Shown piece by piece: positions 49,600 through 60,580 of a stretch of 64,000 bases of DNA. Origin of the DNA: Camellia lanceoleosa. Taxonomy: Eukaryota > Streptophyta > Magnoliopsida > Ericales > Theaceae. Numbering within the stretch: position 1 is the stretch's first letter; every line of letters starts with the position of its first letter. The notes under the pieces are model-generated. The model was not told where the DNA came from and searched no databases. It worked only from the letters and a program-made list of their open reading frames with translations. Location: positions 52,274,925-52,338,924 of the forward strand of contig CM045768.1 in NCBI GenBank assembly GCA_025200525.1. Direction: 5' to 3'. The position numbers and the translations under genes are program-made.

Positions 49600-50210
49600 A
49601 CTAGAGACCTACAGGACGCGTGTATGCTGTTACAGCGCCAGAGCTTGGACCGGCTCCATCTGTTACGAGACGTACCTTTTTGTTTTGCAACTCGGTTGCT
49701 AATGTGTTAATTGATACGGGTGCATCCCACTCTCTTATATTTTTTGCATTTGCATCTATTTTGGGATTAGAGTTGGCGCAGTTAGCATCTCCTATTTGTG
49801 TTGTATCACCTATTGGGGGCGAGATGATTCTGAAACAGGGGTGTCGGGGCTGGGATATAGAGGTCACCGATCGTCGGCTTCCCTTCTCTTTTGTATTGAT
49901 GGATATGTCTCGGTTTGATGTGATTTTGGGTTTGGACTGGTTATCGTCATACCGGGCTGTTATAGATTGCTACTGTCAGAAGGTTACTGTATGTACCTTG
50001 AGTAGTAACTGTTTCCATTTCTTGGGAGATTGGGTTGGTAGAGTCTTACCACTGGTGTATGATCCGCGAGGGCGGAGTGAGCTTAGTTGTCTTCTCACTA
50101 GCTTTATGAGTAGTGAGTGTGATGAGACTCAGACGGAGTTGCCAAGAGTGGTTTGTGAGTACTCAAACGTTTTTCCTGAGGATCTCGTTAGTTTACCACC
50201 CCATTGAGAG
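49600..50210 (+). pseudogene. Aspartic protease of Gypsy A
   Basis: Active-site loop VLIDTGASHS (Asp-Thr-Gly at 49713-49721) and the downstream VILGLDWLSSY flap region are intact. The segment ends at TGA 50205, and a TAG lies upstream at about 49601. In the family it cleaves the gag-pol polyprotein. Confidence 0.88.
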
Positions 50211-51520
50211 ATCGAGTTCTCTATTGATTTAGTGCTTGGCACGGCACCGATTTTCATGGCACCGTATCGTTTTGCCCCAGCTAAGTTGAGTGAGTTGAAG
50301 ATTCAACTCCAGGAGTTGCTAGATAAGGGCTTTATCCGCCCTAGTACTTCGCCGTGGGGAGCACCGGTCCTCTTTGCTAAAAAGAAAGCTGGGGCTTTGA
50401 GACTTTGCATCGATTACTGAAAACTGAACCGGGCTATGGTTAAGAATAAATACCCTATGCCTCGTATAGATGATTTGTTTGACCAGTTGAAAGAATCCCG
50501 TTGTTTCTCTAAGATAGACTTGAGATCGGGTTACCATCAGTTGAGGGTTAGGGAGGAGGATATCCCAAAGACGGCATTTTGTATGCGGTATGGCCATTAT
50601 GAGTTTCTGGTGATGCCTTTTGGGCATACCAATGCACTGACAGTGTTCATGGACTTGATGAATTGGATCTTCCGGGAGTTCTTAGATCACTTTGTGGTTA
50701 TCTTTGTAGACGACATTCTGATTTATTCACCTTTTGATGAGGATCACGAGGAACACTTACGAGTGGTGCTTGAGTTGCTTAGAGCCCATAAGCTATATGC
50801 TAAGTTTGGGAAGTGTGAGTTCTGGCTAAGAGAGGTTAAGTTCTTAGGCCATATGGTATTCGGAGAAGGGGTGACCGTAGATTCATCCAAGATAGAGGCA
50901 GTGCAGGATTGGGCACAGCCTAAGAGTGTCTTTGAGATCCGCAGTTTTCTGGGATTGACCGGTTATTACCGCCGATTTGTGAAGGATTTCTCCAGGCTAG
51001 CTTCGCCGTTGACTAGATTAATGCGGAAAATGGGTCAAATTTGTATGGAGTGATACTTATGAGAAGTCGTTCCAGGAGCTTAAAGTTAAACTTACCACTG
51101 CTCCAGTCTTGATTATTTTGGAGAGGGGTTTGGGTTATACAGCGTATTGTGATGCCTCATGAGAAGGTTTGGGTTGTGTATTGATGCATGGGGGGAAAGT
51201 AGTAGCCTATGGCTCACGTCAGTTGAAAACACACGAGAGGAACTACCCTACTCATGACCTAGAGTTAGCAGCTGTGATATTTGCCTTGAAGATTTGGAGG
51301 CACTATCTTTATGGTGAGAGATTCGAGGTGGTGAGAGATTCGAGGTGTTCTCGGACCATAAGAGTCTAAAGTATCTGTTTACACAGAAGGATTTGAATTT
51401 GAGGCAGAGAAGGTGGATGGAGTTCATAGAAGACTATGACTTCGAGTTACATTATCATCTGGAAAAGGCCAATGTTGTGGCCGATGCCTTAAGTAGGAAA
51501 TCCATTAGTGATGTGGCTTG
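50211..51520 (+). pseudogene. Reverse transcriptase-RNase H of Gypsy A
   Basis: Reverse transcriptase blocks in order: [43 protein letters not shown], the catalytic FVDDILIYS (50703 onward, both Asp kept), and [16 protein letters not shown]. Breaks: TGA at 50418, a one-base insertion near 51030 and TGA at 51160. RNase H has the YTAYCDAS start and the [20 protein letters not shown] block. A 17-base tandem duplication (ggtgagagattcgaggt) at about 51318-51351 shifts the frame before DHKSLKYLF. Confidence 0.93.
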
Positions 51521-53059
51521 TATTGCTATCCGGGAATGGGAGATATTGGGTGCTCTTGGCGAGTTCGACTTATTTCTGGGTGAGTCTGTTGAGTCTACGG
51601 CCTTGTTTTCTGTAGCTGCACAACCTACGCTTGTGAATCGAGTGTTAAAGGTACAGAGGGATGACTTTGAGGTAGAAACCCTCCGAAAGAAGATCTCTAG
51701 TGGGAAGGTAGAGAAGGGTTTGATTGTGTATCCTGACCTGAGTGTGAGATACCGAGACCGTTTGTTTGTGCCAGAGTCTTGCCGAGAGGAAGTACTTCAA
51801 GAGTTTCACCATTCACGCCTTGTGGTGCGTCCGGGAGGCACGAAGATGTATCATGATCTGAGTCGCCAGTTCTGGTGGAGAAGGATGAAGAAGGTGTGAC
51901 AGTTTTTGTATCTAAGTGCCTTATTTGTCAACAAGTGAAGGCCGAACATCAGAGGCCAGCGGGTTTGTTACAACCCTTGCCTATAGCCAAGTGGAAATGA
52001 GAGCACGTCACGATGGATTTTGTCGTGGGTCTTCCGAGGACATAACGGGGTAGTGATGCCATATGGGTGGTAGTTGATCGGTTGACTAAGTCAGCGCACT
52101 TTATTCCTATGCGTGTGAGAGATTTGACAGATCATCTTGCCGACTTGTATATTCGGGACATAGTGAGGTTGTACGGGGTCCCAGTATCAATTGTCTCAGA
52201 TAGAGATCCGCGTTTTACTGCTAGGTTGTGGCAGATTTTGCAAAGTGCCTTGGGCACTAGATTAACTTTTAGCACAGCTTACTATCCTCAGACTGATGGA
52301 CAGTCCGAGCGCACTATTCAGATCCTTGAGGATATGGTTCGAGGCTGTGTCCTTGACTTTAAAGGGTTGTGGGAGAGACACCTACCCTTAGTGAGGTTCG
52401 CCTACAACAATAGTTTCCAATTGAGTATTGGAATGGCACCGTTTGAGGCCTTGTATGGCCGACCGTGTAGATCTCCAGTGTGTTAGGCTGAGATGGGTGA
52501 TGCATCTTTGTTGGGCCTGGAATTGGTTCAGGAGACGACGGAGAAAGTGGCACTTATCCGTAAGAGGTTGGTTACAGCCCAGAGTCGCCAAAAGAGTTAT
52601 GCTGACCGTAGGAGGAGACCTTTGTCATTCTAAGTGGGTGATCACGTCTTTCTGAAAATATCACCTAGGTGGGGTTTGATAAGGTTTGGGAAGAGTGGGA
52701 AGTTGTCCCCTCGGTTTATTGGCCCTTTTGAGATCCTTGAGCGAATTGGGGAGGTTGCCTACCGTTTAGCATTGCCGCCGCAACTGTCCGGAGTGCATGA
52801 CGTGTTTCATGTTTGTATGCTTCGGAAATATGAGCCGGATCCATCGCATGTACTGGATTAGACCAACTTAGAGGTTGATAAGGATGCCTCGTATAAGGAG
52901 AGACCGGTGAGGGTCTTAGATAGGCAGGACCAAGTCTTACGAAGTAAGACGATTCCCTTGGTCAAAGTATTGTGGAAACATCATGGGGTTGAGGAGGCCA
53001 CTTGAGAACGTGAGTTGGAGGTCCGAGAGAAATATCCGAACCTATTTGTGGGTATTTGA
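51520..53059 (+). pseudogene. Integrase with chromodomain-like tail of Gypsy A
   Basis: The zinc-binding region starts at FHHSRLVV (a later expected His reads Arg) and ends at CLICQQ after a frameshift near 51895. The core has Asp in TMDFVVGLP, Asp in VSDRDPRFTA and Glu in TDGQSERTIQILED, so the D,D,E triad is kept. Nonsense codons: 51998, 52043, 52484, 52631, 52859 and 53003. After VHDVFHVCMLRKYEPDP the tail IPLVKVLWKHHGVEEAT resembles a chromodomain, which in chromoviruses directs integration to marked chromatin. Stop at 53057. Confidence 0.92.
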
Positions 53060-53476
53060 GGTCGTGTGGAAAATTTTGTTTTGTTAATGAACTATAAAAA
53101 CATTGTATATGTTTTGAGTTATAAAGCATTGTATATGTTTTGAGATTATGAAAATAATATGAATGTTGAGTATGTTCTAGAAACACAAGTTGAATTTAAA
53201 CATTGCATATGTTATTTAAGTTTTGGAAATATAAACTTGTTATAGACATTGAATATGTTTTGAAAAGCATGAGATATATGTGTTGAAAATAGTTGAATTT
53301 CAGAAGAATGTATGTTGATAATACATAATGAGCTATGTTAGTAAGGTTATTCTCTTGAGGAGAGATGGAATGATCGATAGTGGATCATGTTGGTGAATGT
53401 TGTACTTTATTCATGTTGAAAATTGAATAAAGATGATTTTTGAAACTTGTATAAAATTTCGGCGACAAAATTCTTT
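53060..53476 (+). other. Gypsy A 3' untranslated region with repeats
   Basis: AT-rich. The motif cattgtatatgttttgag recurs in variants at about 53101, 53127, 53200 and 53248. No coding. Confidence 0.55.
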
Positions 53477-53489
53477 AAGGGGGGGAGGT
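53477..53489 (+). promoter_or_regulatory. Polypurine tract of Gypsy A
   Basis: aagggggggaggt directly before the 3' LTR, the expected plus-strand primer. Confidence 0.85.
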
Positions 53490-54069
53490 TATAGCGATCC
53501 CGATTTTTCCCTTCATTTATTGTATTTCGGACTTAGGTCTAGTGGTTGTATGTTGTTGTCTTTACCTTGTTACCATCCTTTAAGTCTTTGTATTTGAATT
53601 GTGGGATGTGTTGGGTAAGTTTGGAACAGGTTGGTTGTGACTTGGAACAAATGGTTGCTGCCCAAGTCTTTGCTTCTTCGCTCAAGCGAGGCTTTTTGCG
53701 CTCGAGCAAGCCTCGGGTGTTTGCTTCTTCGCTCGAGCGATGGTTTGTACGCTCGAGCGAGTCTTGTGTTTTGTGTCTCTTCGCTCGAGCGAGCAGTCTT
53801 GCACTTGAGCGTGCATCTACGTCTCTGAAAGACCTGAAGGTCGATATTCTTCACTCGAGTGAGCTTTCTTGCGCTCGAGCGAGCGAGCCCTATGTTTTGT
53901 GTTTCTTCGCTTGAGCAAGAACTCTTGCGCTCGAGCGAGGTTCTTTTGTGTCTGGTCGCTCGAGCGACCACTCCTTCGCTCGAGCGAGCCTCGATTATAT
54001 CAGTTGGTAACAGCATTATATTTATCACTTTTGCATCATCTTTTTCATCTAAAAACCCTAATTCGGTTG
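53490..54069 (+). repeat. 3' LTR of Gypsy A, first 580 bases
   Basis: Starts TATAGCGATCCCG and matches 43332 onward until ccctaattcggttg, where LTR B is inserted. Confidence 0.9.
53679..53986. repeat. CGCTCGAGCG array, six exact 20-bp pairs, 3' LTR of A
   Basis: Pair starts: 53679/53699, 53730/53750, 53782/53802, 53852/53872, 53909/53929 and 53957/53977, every one 20 apart. Compared with the 5' LTR, the copies differ by loss or gain of whole members. Confidence 0.95.
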
Positions 54070-54288
54070 TGTAGACACCCCATTTTTGACCGTCCTCAAA
54101 ACTTGGACGTCATCGTTTGAACACTCGATGATCATCCATGCTCGTGTTCGTTTTGAGTTCTCGAAGGCCTCGGCTGCGCGCCTTGCCTTAGGATCTCTCA
54201 ACTTGTTTGTTTTGTGCTTGGTTGTGGACCAAACACTTGTGGTTTAGCTTTTGAGGGAAGGGGGTGGCTTGTTGGCCATCCCTATACT

Positions 54289-54397
54289 CCATCGGCTATG
54301 GCATGATGCCATCGGCCTTGTTTCCTTGCCATCGGCCATAAATGTTGGCCGGTCGGCACTTTTGTTGGTCGGTCGGCACTTATTTTGGTCGATCAGC
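54289..54397. repeat. 20-bp-pitch array of CCATCGGC/CGGTCGGC in B
   Basis: ccatcggc at 54289, 54309 and 54329, then cggtcggc at 54350 and 54370 and cgatcagc at 54390. There are six consecutive members at 20 (one step 21) bases. Confidence 0.85.
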
Positions 54398-55715
54398 CAT
54401 ATTTTCTGGCTGAGGCTTTTTCTTTGCCTTTTTCAGGCATTATGTATGCTAGCTGTGCTAGCTGGTGAGCACAAACTCTCCCCTCCATACACGTGTATGG
54501 AGAGATTTAAACCAAAACTTAGCTTCTCTAAGAAGCTTAGAATTTGGACTTCTATAAGAAAGGAGCTCCTTCTCCCTTCTCAGGGGTTCTGGATTTTAGG
54601 GTTAGAATAGTTGTATCTCTCTATCTCTATATCTCCCTCTCTTTACACTTTTGTGTGTGTTTTTGTGACCTAAAGTGTGATTTAGTCTTACTATTGCACA
54701 CAAACACCTAGCACTACACTGTCCTTAGTTGCTAAGGCATTAGGGAGTTGGTGTTAGGGTTCTTGAGCTGTTTTTGATCAGAGAAAGGTGCTGGTGTTGT
54801 GTTCTTGAAGGTGTTCTTCAAGGGTGAGCATTCTTGCTTTAGATACCCCATTCTTGCTTAAGCTTTTAGACCTTCTTGCTTATTGTTTTAAGCTTAGCTA
54901 TTAACTGATAAAAGTTCTATTTTTACTTGCTTTAGACCTTTGTTTAAGGTCTCTTCTTGGTTTAGGGTTGTTTACCAAGGCCTTGTTAGGCCTTGTTTTA
55001 GGCCATCCCTTTTGGCCCTTGCTTTAAGCTTTGCATGACCTTTCTACCACTGAAATCCAGAGAATTTTCAGTGGTGGGAAGGTGGTTTTGGGGTCTTAAA
55101 TAGGAAAGGGTCGTCCCCTCTCCTTGTTGTCTTGAATGCTTGCATAAATGGCTTATGTTGGTAGCATGTATACTTAGCTTGTTTTAGCTCCATTTCAGCA
55201 AGTATTTGGTGTTATTTTGCCATGTTTTACCTCTGTCTAAGGTTGGTTTGATGGCCTCTTGCATGCTTCATGTACTTGCCTTGCAATCCTTTTATTTGCC
55301 TCAACATGTATCATGCTTTGACATGTCTTTCTAGCATGATTTTGGCTCAACTCCATGAAGCTTTTAGCCTTGTTATAGCATGCTTAAGCTCTGATTTGAG
55401 TTGTTTTAACCATGTATGCCATGCTTTGTATAGCCACCATGCATTCTAGCTTGTTAGCTTTAAGTGTCCAAGTCCCTAGCATGCTTTGCTTGGCTCTGTA
55501 GACACCCCATTTTTGACCGTCCTCAAGACTTGGACGTCACCGTTTGAACACTCGGTGATCATCCATGTTTGTGTTCGTTTGGAGTTCCTGGAGGTCTCGG
55601 CTACACGCCTTGCCTCAGGATCTCCGAACTCGACCGTTTTGTGTCTGGTTTTGCACCAAACACTTATGTTTTGCCTTGGAAGGATAGGGAATGCCTTGTG
55701 AGGCATCCTCACACA

Positions 55716-55803
55716 TCACCAGCCATGGCTAGAGGCCACCGGCTGTTGTTTGTGTCCACCGGCAATGTATATTGCCGGTCGGCACTCTTTTTGGCCGACC
55801 GGC
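55716..55803. repeat. 20-bp-pitch palindrome array 1 in B'
   Basis: tcaccagc 55716, ccaccggc 55736 and 55756, gccggtcggc 55774, gccgaccggc 55794. Spacing 20, 20, about 18 and 20. The last two are reverse complements and could form one hairpin. Confidence 0.8.
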
Positions 55804-57833
55804 CATCAATTTTGTCAAAATGACAATTTTGGCCAATATCTTGTTCATATACTTTTGTAGATATTTTGTGCAGGTTGTGATAGTCGGCACTGACCCATTC
55901 CCCTCCATACATGTGTATGGGGGGATTTCCCTCTTAAATGGCTTGTTTTGTAAGCCTTACAAGAGGGAATTGCCTATATAGGAGAGCTTCCTCTCTTTGG
56001 CCAAGGGTTAGACTCTTGTTAGACATTTTAGACAACTTTTGTAAAGCTTGAGTTCTAGGGTTAGGGTTAGATACATATTCTATCTCTATAAGTGTGTGTT
56101 TTGTCCCACTTTTGCCCACAAACACACACTAACACACCATCTCTTGGACTTGAGACCTTTGGAGGGTTGTTTTAGTGTTTTGGAGCTGGATTAAAGCCAA
56201 AGAAGGCTGTTGGAGCATTGCTTGTGAAGGTGGTCTTCAAGGGTAAGAAACTTCCCTTTTATTTCCCATTTTTGCATTGCTTTTCTACCTATCTTAGAAC
56301 TGTTTTTGTGCTTAGTGTATAACATAAAAAATTTCTGTTTTTTAGCCCTCTTGATTGTTTGTTAAGGGTGTTTTGTGGTTTAGAGGGGTTTGACCCCTCT
56401 TAAGCCTTGTAAGGCTCCTTTTTGTGCTATTTTTGGTGAGTTTTGGGACTTTGGTGTTTGGGCCTCTTCACCACTGAAATCTTGAGGGATTTCAGTAGTG
56501 AAGATGGTGCCTTAAAGTCTCAAAAAGGGGAGGGCCACCCCCTCTCCTTGTTGTCCTTGAAAATGACCATTTTTGGACTCTTAAGGGAGCATCTAGCTTA
56601 GGCTTTTGTTGATCATGCCATGGCTGTATTTTATGCTTATATTGTCATGATTTAACTTTGTATTAAGTTGGTTTTGGTACACCATGCATGCTTAGCATAC
56701 CTACCATGTAATGCCTTGTTATTGCCTTAATATGCCTTAGGTTGTTAGCCTTTGTTCTAGCATGTTTTAGGTTTAGCCTTGTGAAGGTTTTGTGCTTATT
56801 TTGCCATGTTTTAGGTCTATCCATGTTTGTTTGAGTCGATCTTGGCATGCATTATATAGCTCCTTTGTATTATGGCTTGTATGCTTCAAGTAGGTGAATG
56901 TGTAGCATGCATTGCTTGCATTAATTAGTGGTTTAGGACCATCCTACAAGTCATTTCAGTCCCTTTGGTGTGCTTGTATGCTTGCCTTGGTGGTCTCTTT
57001 GTTGCCTCTTGAGCATGTGTTATATGCTCCTTGAAAAGTGCATTTGTGCATGCCTTAATATTTGAGCCACTTAGATGCCATCTAAGTAGTCCTTTGGCCT
57101 TGCTTTAACATGCTAAAAATCTGTTTTTAGTTGTTTAATGCATGCCATGATTGTTATGCTAAGTGTGTTTCAAAGCATCATTACCTTGCTTCAAGAATTT
57201 GGACTATTTGCATGCTTATGCTTGTCTTGTTTAAGTTGGTTTGGCACCATGTTTTAACATGATTTTCAGAGCTTATGTTGCATGCTAATTGTCCATGATA
57301 ACCTCTTTTAAGTGTGCTTGAAAGTTGCTTGCTTATTGCTTAAGCTTTAGACCACAACATGTGCATGTGTGCATGTGTGTTTAGCTTTCATTTTTGGGCA
57401 TTTTGGCCACTGTTTTAGGCCTATTTAGAGCTGCCTAAATCATGTTTAAGTCCATCTTTTCATTAGTTTGCATTGCCTCATGTTTGCTTGTATGCTTGCA
57501 TAAGTGTCTTGCCATGCCATGTTGCATCCTTAGCTTGCATGCCTAGGTTGCATTGCATCTTGCATGCATGCCTTGTTCCTTGATTTGGTGATAGGAATTG
57601 GGTCTTGGTTTGTTTGTTTGACTTGCATTTCATTTGACATGAAAGTCCATGCTTGATTCTTTGGGCCATCATGCATGGAAATGCGTAATTGGTGGTCCGA
57701 GAATCGAGGCACATGCCCCTTTGAGTCACAAACATGATAGGGGGCATGATTGGTGCATACATTGCTTGAATTGTATTACCATGCAAGTTCTGCCCTCTGC
57801 TGCTGTGAGTTGCAGGTTTTGCAGGCATTCTTT

Positions 57834-57944
57834 GCCGACCGGCAGTATTCAGTGCCGACCGGCAGTACATCATTAGCCGATGGATGCATCTTGTGCCGAT
57901 GACCACAATTCACTGCCGGTGGCTATTCTACTCAGCCGGTGGTG
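57834..57944. repeat. 20-bp-pitch palindrome array 2 in B'
   Basis: gccgaccggc at 57834 and 57854, gccgatgg at 57876, gccgatga at 57895, gccggtgg at 57915 and 57935. Steps are 20, 22, 19, 20 and 20. Confidence 0.8.
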
Positions 57945-60490
57945 GTCCCCAGTATCTGAAGAAGCATCTCTGAGATTTTGGCAATCTCGAGGAATAGCGA
58001 GGAAAAGCGAGGCAATCCATGCATGGCGATTGCAATTCCGGCAGACGAACATGCGTTGCATCAGGCTCTTCTCCCGAGGCGGTTTACTGTTTTTCCTAGT
58101 TTAGTTAGTTGTTAATTAATTAGGCAATTTGTAATATTTAATTAGCTTGCGTAGTTAATTAATTTGTATTATTCTTTTGGTCCCTCCGGGCGAGGGCGAA
58201 TCTGTAATAAGTGTGGGTGAGTGTGTGTATGTCTTCCAACCTCCACTTCTTTCTCCCTTTTATTTACCTGCTTACGATGAGTAGTATTAGGGCATGTTTA
58301 AATTAGCATACCTCATGTAAATGCATGCGTGCATTCATGCATTTGTCTTGCATGCACCGGGCTCGGTACATCATACAAACTGCATTGTATTTTCAATTCC
58401 AAATTGAATACGTGATAGTTGTAGCATTTCACATGCCATTTTAGGGTTAGTCGAGCCCATCCTAATCACATCCTGTATGTGTTGCATTAGCCACTTAACA
58501 TGAACTAGGATATGAATGTTTGCTAACTAGTTTTTGTTTTGGCTTGGAGTACTAGGTAAGCTTCTATGCTTTAACATATCGCATGCGTGTGAATGTTGCC
58601 ATAACAGCATGATTACCATGAGGCTAGCTGCTTATGTGATATAACTGCTTGATTGCCTGTGGGTGAAGGTTGGATTGTTTGAGTTGGAAAAACTCGTTGA
58701 AATCCGTGTTTTAGCCTACTTGCGAGTAGCAAATTCCAAAGCATTTTCAAAATAAACGGATATGCAATGCTTGTTTTCAAATTAGGCGATCTAGTCTATA
58801 CTTGTTTGCTGTGCGCATAACATAGTAATTCTAGGCTAATAACCGAAATAAGAACATTTAATGTTTTCAAAATCGGATATCACGGTTAGTAGAGGCCGGT
58901 CTTCGGACTGGGCGAAAGGGGGTGCTCATAGCTGACCTTCCCCGATCGTACCCAAGCTCCCGAGCCAAGGCAACTTTGGTAATGACGGACACGTGGCCTT
59001 TGGCACCGAGTCAGGGTTTCCTAAATTTCCCAAAATAAAATATTTAGGTGGCGACTCTGTATTTGGCAAAGCAGTCCATGTTTGGCACTTCTTTTCAAAA
59101 ATCTGTTTCTCAAAACGATTTGCCAGATTTGGACTCTTTGGTTCAGATTAAGAACCGCAACACAAAAGGGGAGTCCGAATTGTAGCGAGGTCCCTCGAGG
59201 GCTTGTTACAGGCTCATTTCAGTGATTTGGCATCACTTGTTATGTTATTTTAGTCCATATAGTATGCTCATATACTTGCATTTGTCACTCCTTTAATGTT
59301 TTAAAGAGTTGATGTCTTATGCCTCATGAATGGACCATTGTGTATGCCTCCATGTTTAGGCTTCTAGGATGATATTTCAATGTGTTTTTGATCTTTTTCT
59401 AACATGCCATAACTCCTTTTTTTTTTGTTGCTTGAGTCATGCCATGTTTGGCTTTGATGGGTGTGGTGTAACATCTCTTTTGTGGCCTTGTATGCCTCAT
59501 GTTTTTGCCCCTTTGATTTGGCTTCTTTTGGCTTTGGTCATTGCTCGTTTTAGACTCATTTTGACATGGTCTAGGACTGTTTTGGGTTATACTTTCCATA
59601 TGCTCTCTGTTTTGTATAGCTTTGGTTCAAACCCCATTACTATTCTCTGGCTTTAAGCCTTATGCATGCCATGCTTATAATTGTTTGGTTGGTTTGGCAC
59701 CTTTCCATGCATGATTTCAGAGCTTAACGTGTTTGTCACATGTCCATGTTTGTCCTCTTTTAAGTGTGCTTAAGAGTTGTTCTACTATGCTTAAGTGTTA
59801 GGCCTATTGGCATGCATGTTTGTATATGCTTTTATCCCTCATTTCTTAGCATTTTGGCCACTGATTTGGGCCTATTTGAGAGCTATCCACTTTGGTTTAA
59901 GTCCATCCTTTGTATGTTGTCGCATGCTTACCTTGCATGTTGTTGCATGCTTGTTGCGTATTTAGTACCTTGCATGTTGTTGCATGCTAGTATGTTGCAT
60001 GCTTGTTGCATACTTGTCCCTTTACATGTTGTCACATGTTTGCCTCACATGTTGTTGCATGTTTGTCATTGGCATTGTTGTTACATGCCTTGCATGTTTA
60101 CTTGTTTAGGTTGTATGCCTATTATAGCATTGTTGTTAACATGCTCATGTTGTATTAGATTTGCATCATGCTTGTTTAGGTTGCATGCTTGCTTACTTAC
60201 TTAGGTTGCATTGCATTGTGTGTGCATTGCCTTACCCCTTGATCAAGCATGATAGAGGTTGGGCCCCTTATGTGTTTTGGTGCATTTCATTTGATATTGA
60301 ATTGCACACTTGGCTTCTTTGGCCATCATGCATTGAAATGCGTGATTGGTGGCCCGAAGGTCGAGGACTATACTCCCTTGAGCTCATGACATGATAGGGA
60401 GGGTGGTCATGCAAACATTGTCTTGTAAATGTATTGCCATGCTCTGTTTATCCTCTGCTGCAGCAACACAGCATTCTGTAGGAAGAGATG

Positions 60491-60580
60491 GTCGACCGAC
60501 CATTTTCAGTGCCGGTCGGCTAAACATTGTTGGCCGAGAGCCTTACATATGCTCGATGACCACTATCCCTTGGCCGATGG
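60491..60580. repeat. 20-bp-pitch palindrome array 2 in B
   Basis: gtcgaccgac 60491, gccggtcggc 60511, tggccgagag 60531, gctcgatgac 60551, tggccgatgg 60571: five members at exact 20-base steps, in the position matching array 2 of B'. Confidence 0.8.

Larger units (their letters stand above)
43332..54069 (+). mobile_element. Ty3/Gypsy chromovirus A (Tekay/Del-like), decayed, nested host
   Basis: 5' LTR 43332-45474, tRNA-iMet primer site, leader, gag (split by C2), protease, reverse transcriptase, RNase H, integrase with a chromodomain-like tail, a purine tract and the start of the 3' LTR at 53490. The 3' LTR is broken at 54069 by LTR B, and its remainder lies outside the window. The gene order and C-terminal tail identify a chromovirus. 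Many stops and shifts make it inactive. Confidence 0.93.
55497..59210 (+). mobile_element. LTR B' (3.7 kb), solo, nested inside B
   Basis: It starts TGTAGACACCCC and ends GGGCTTGTTACA, with a perfect GGCTC duplication (55492-55496 and 59211-59215). At 3714 bases it is in the size range of Ogre/Tat LTRs. ggtggcgactctg at about 59046 resembles the primer site of Ogre-type elements but lies inside the duplication-defined end. No coding frame. Confidence 0.85.
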
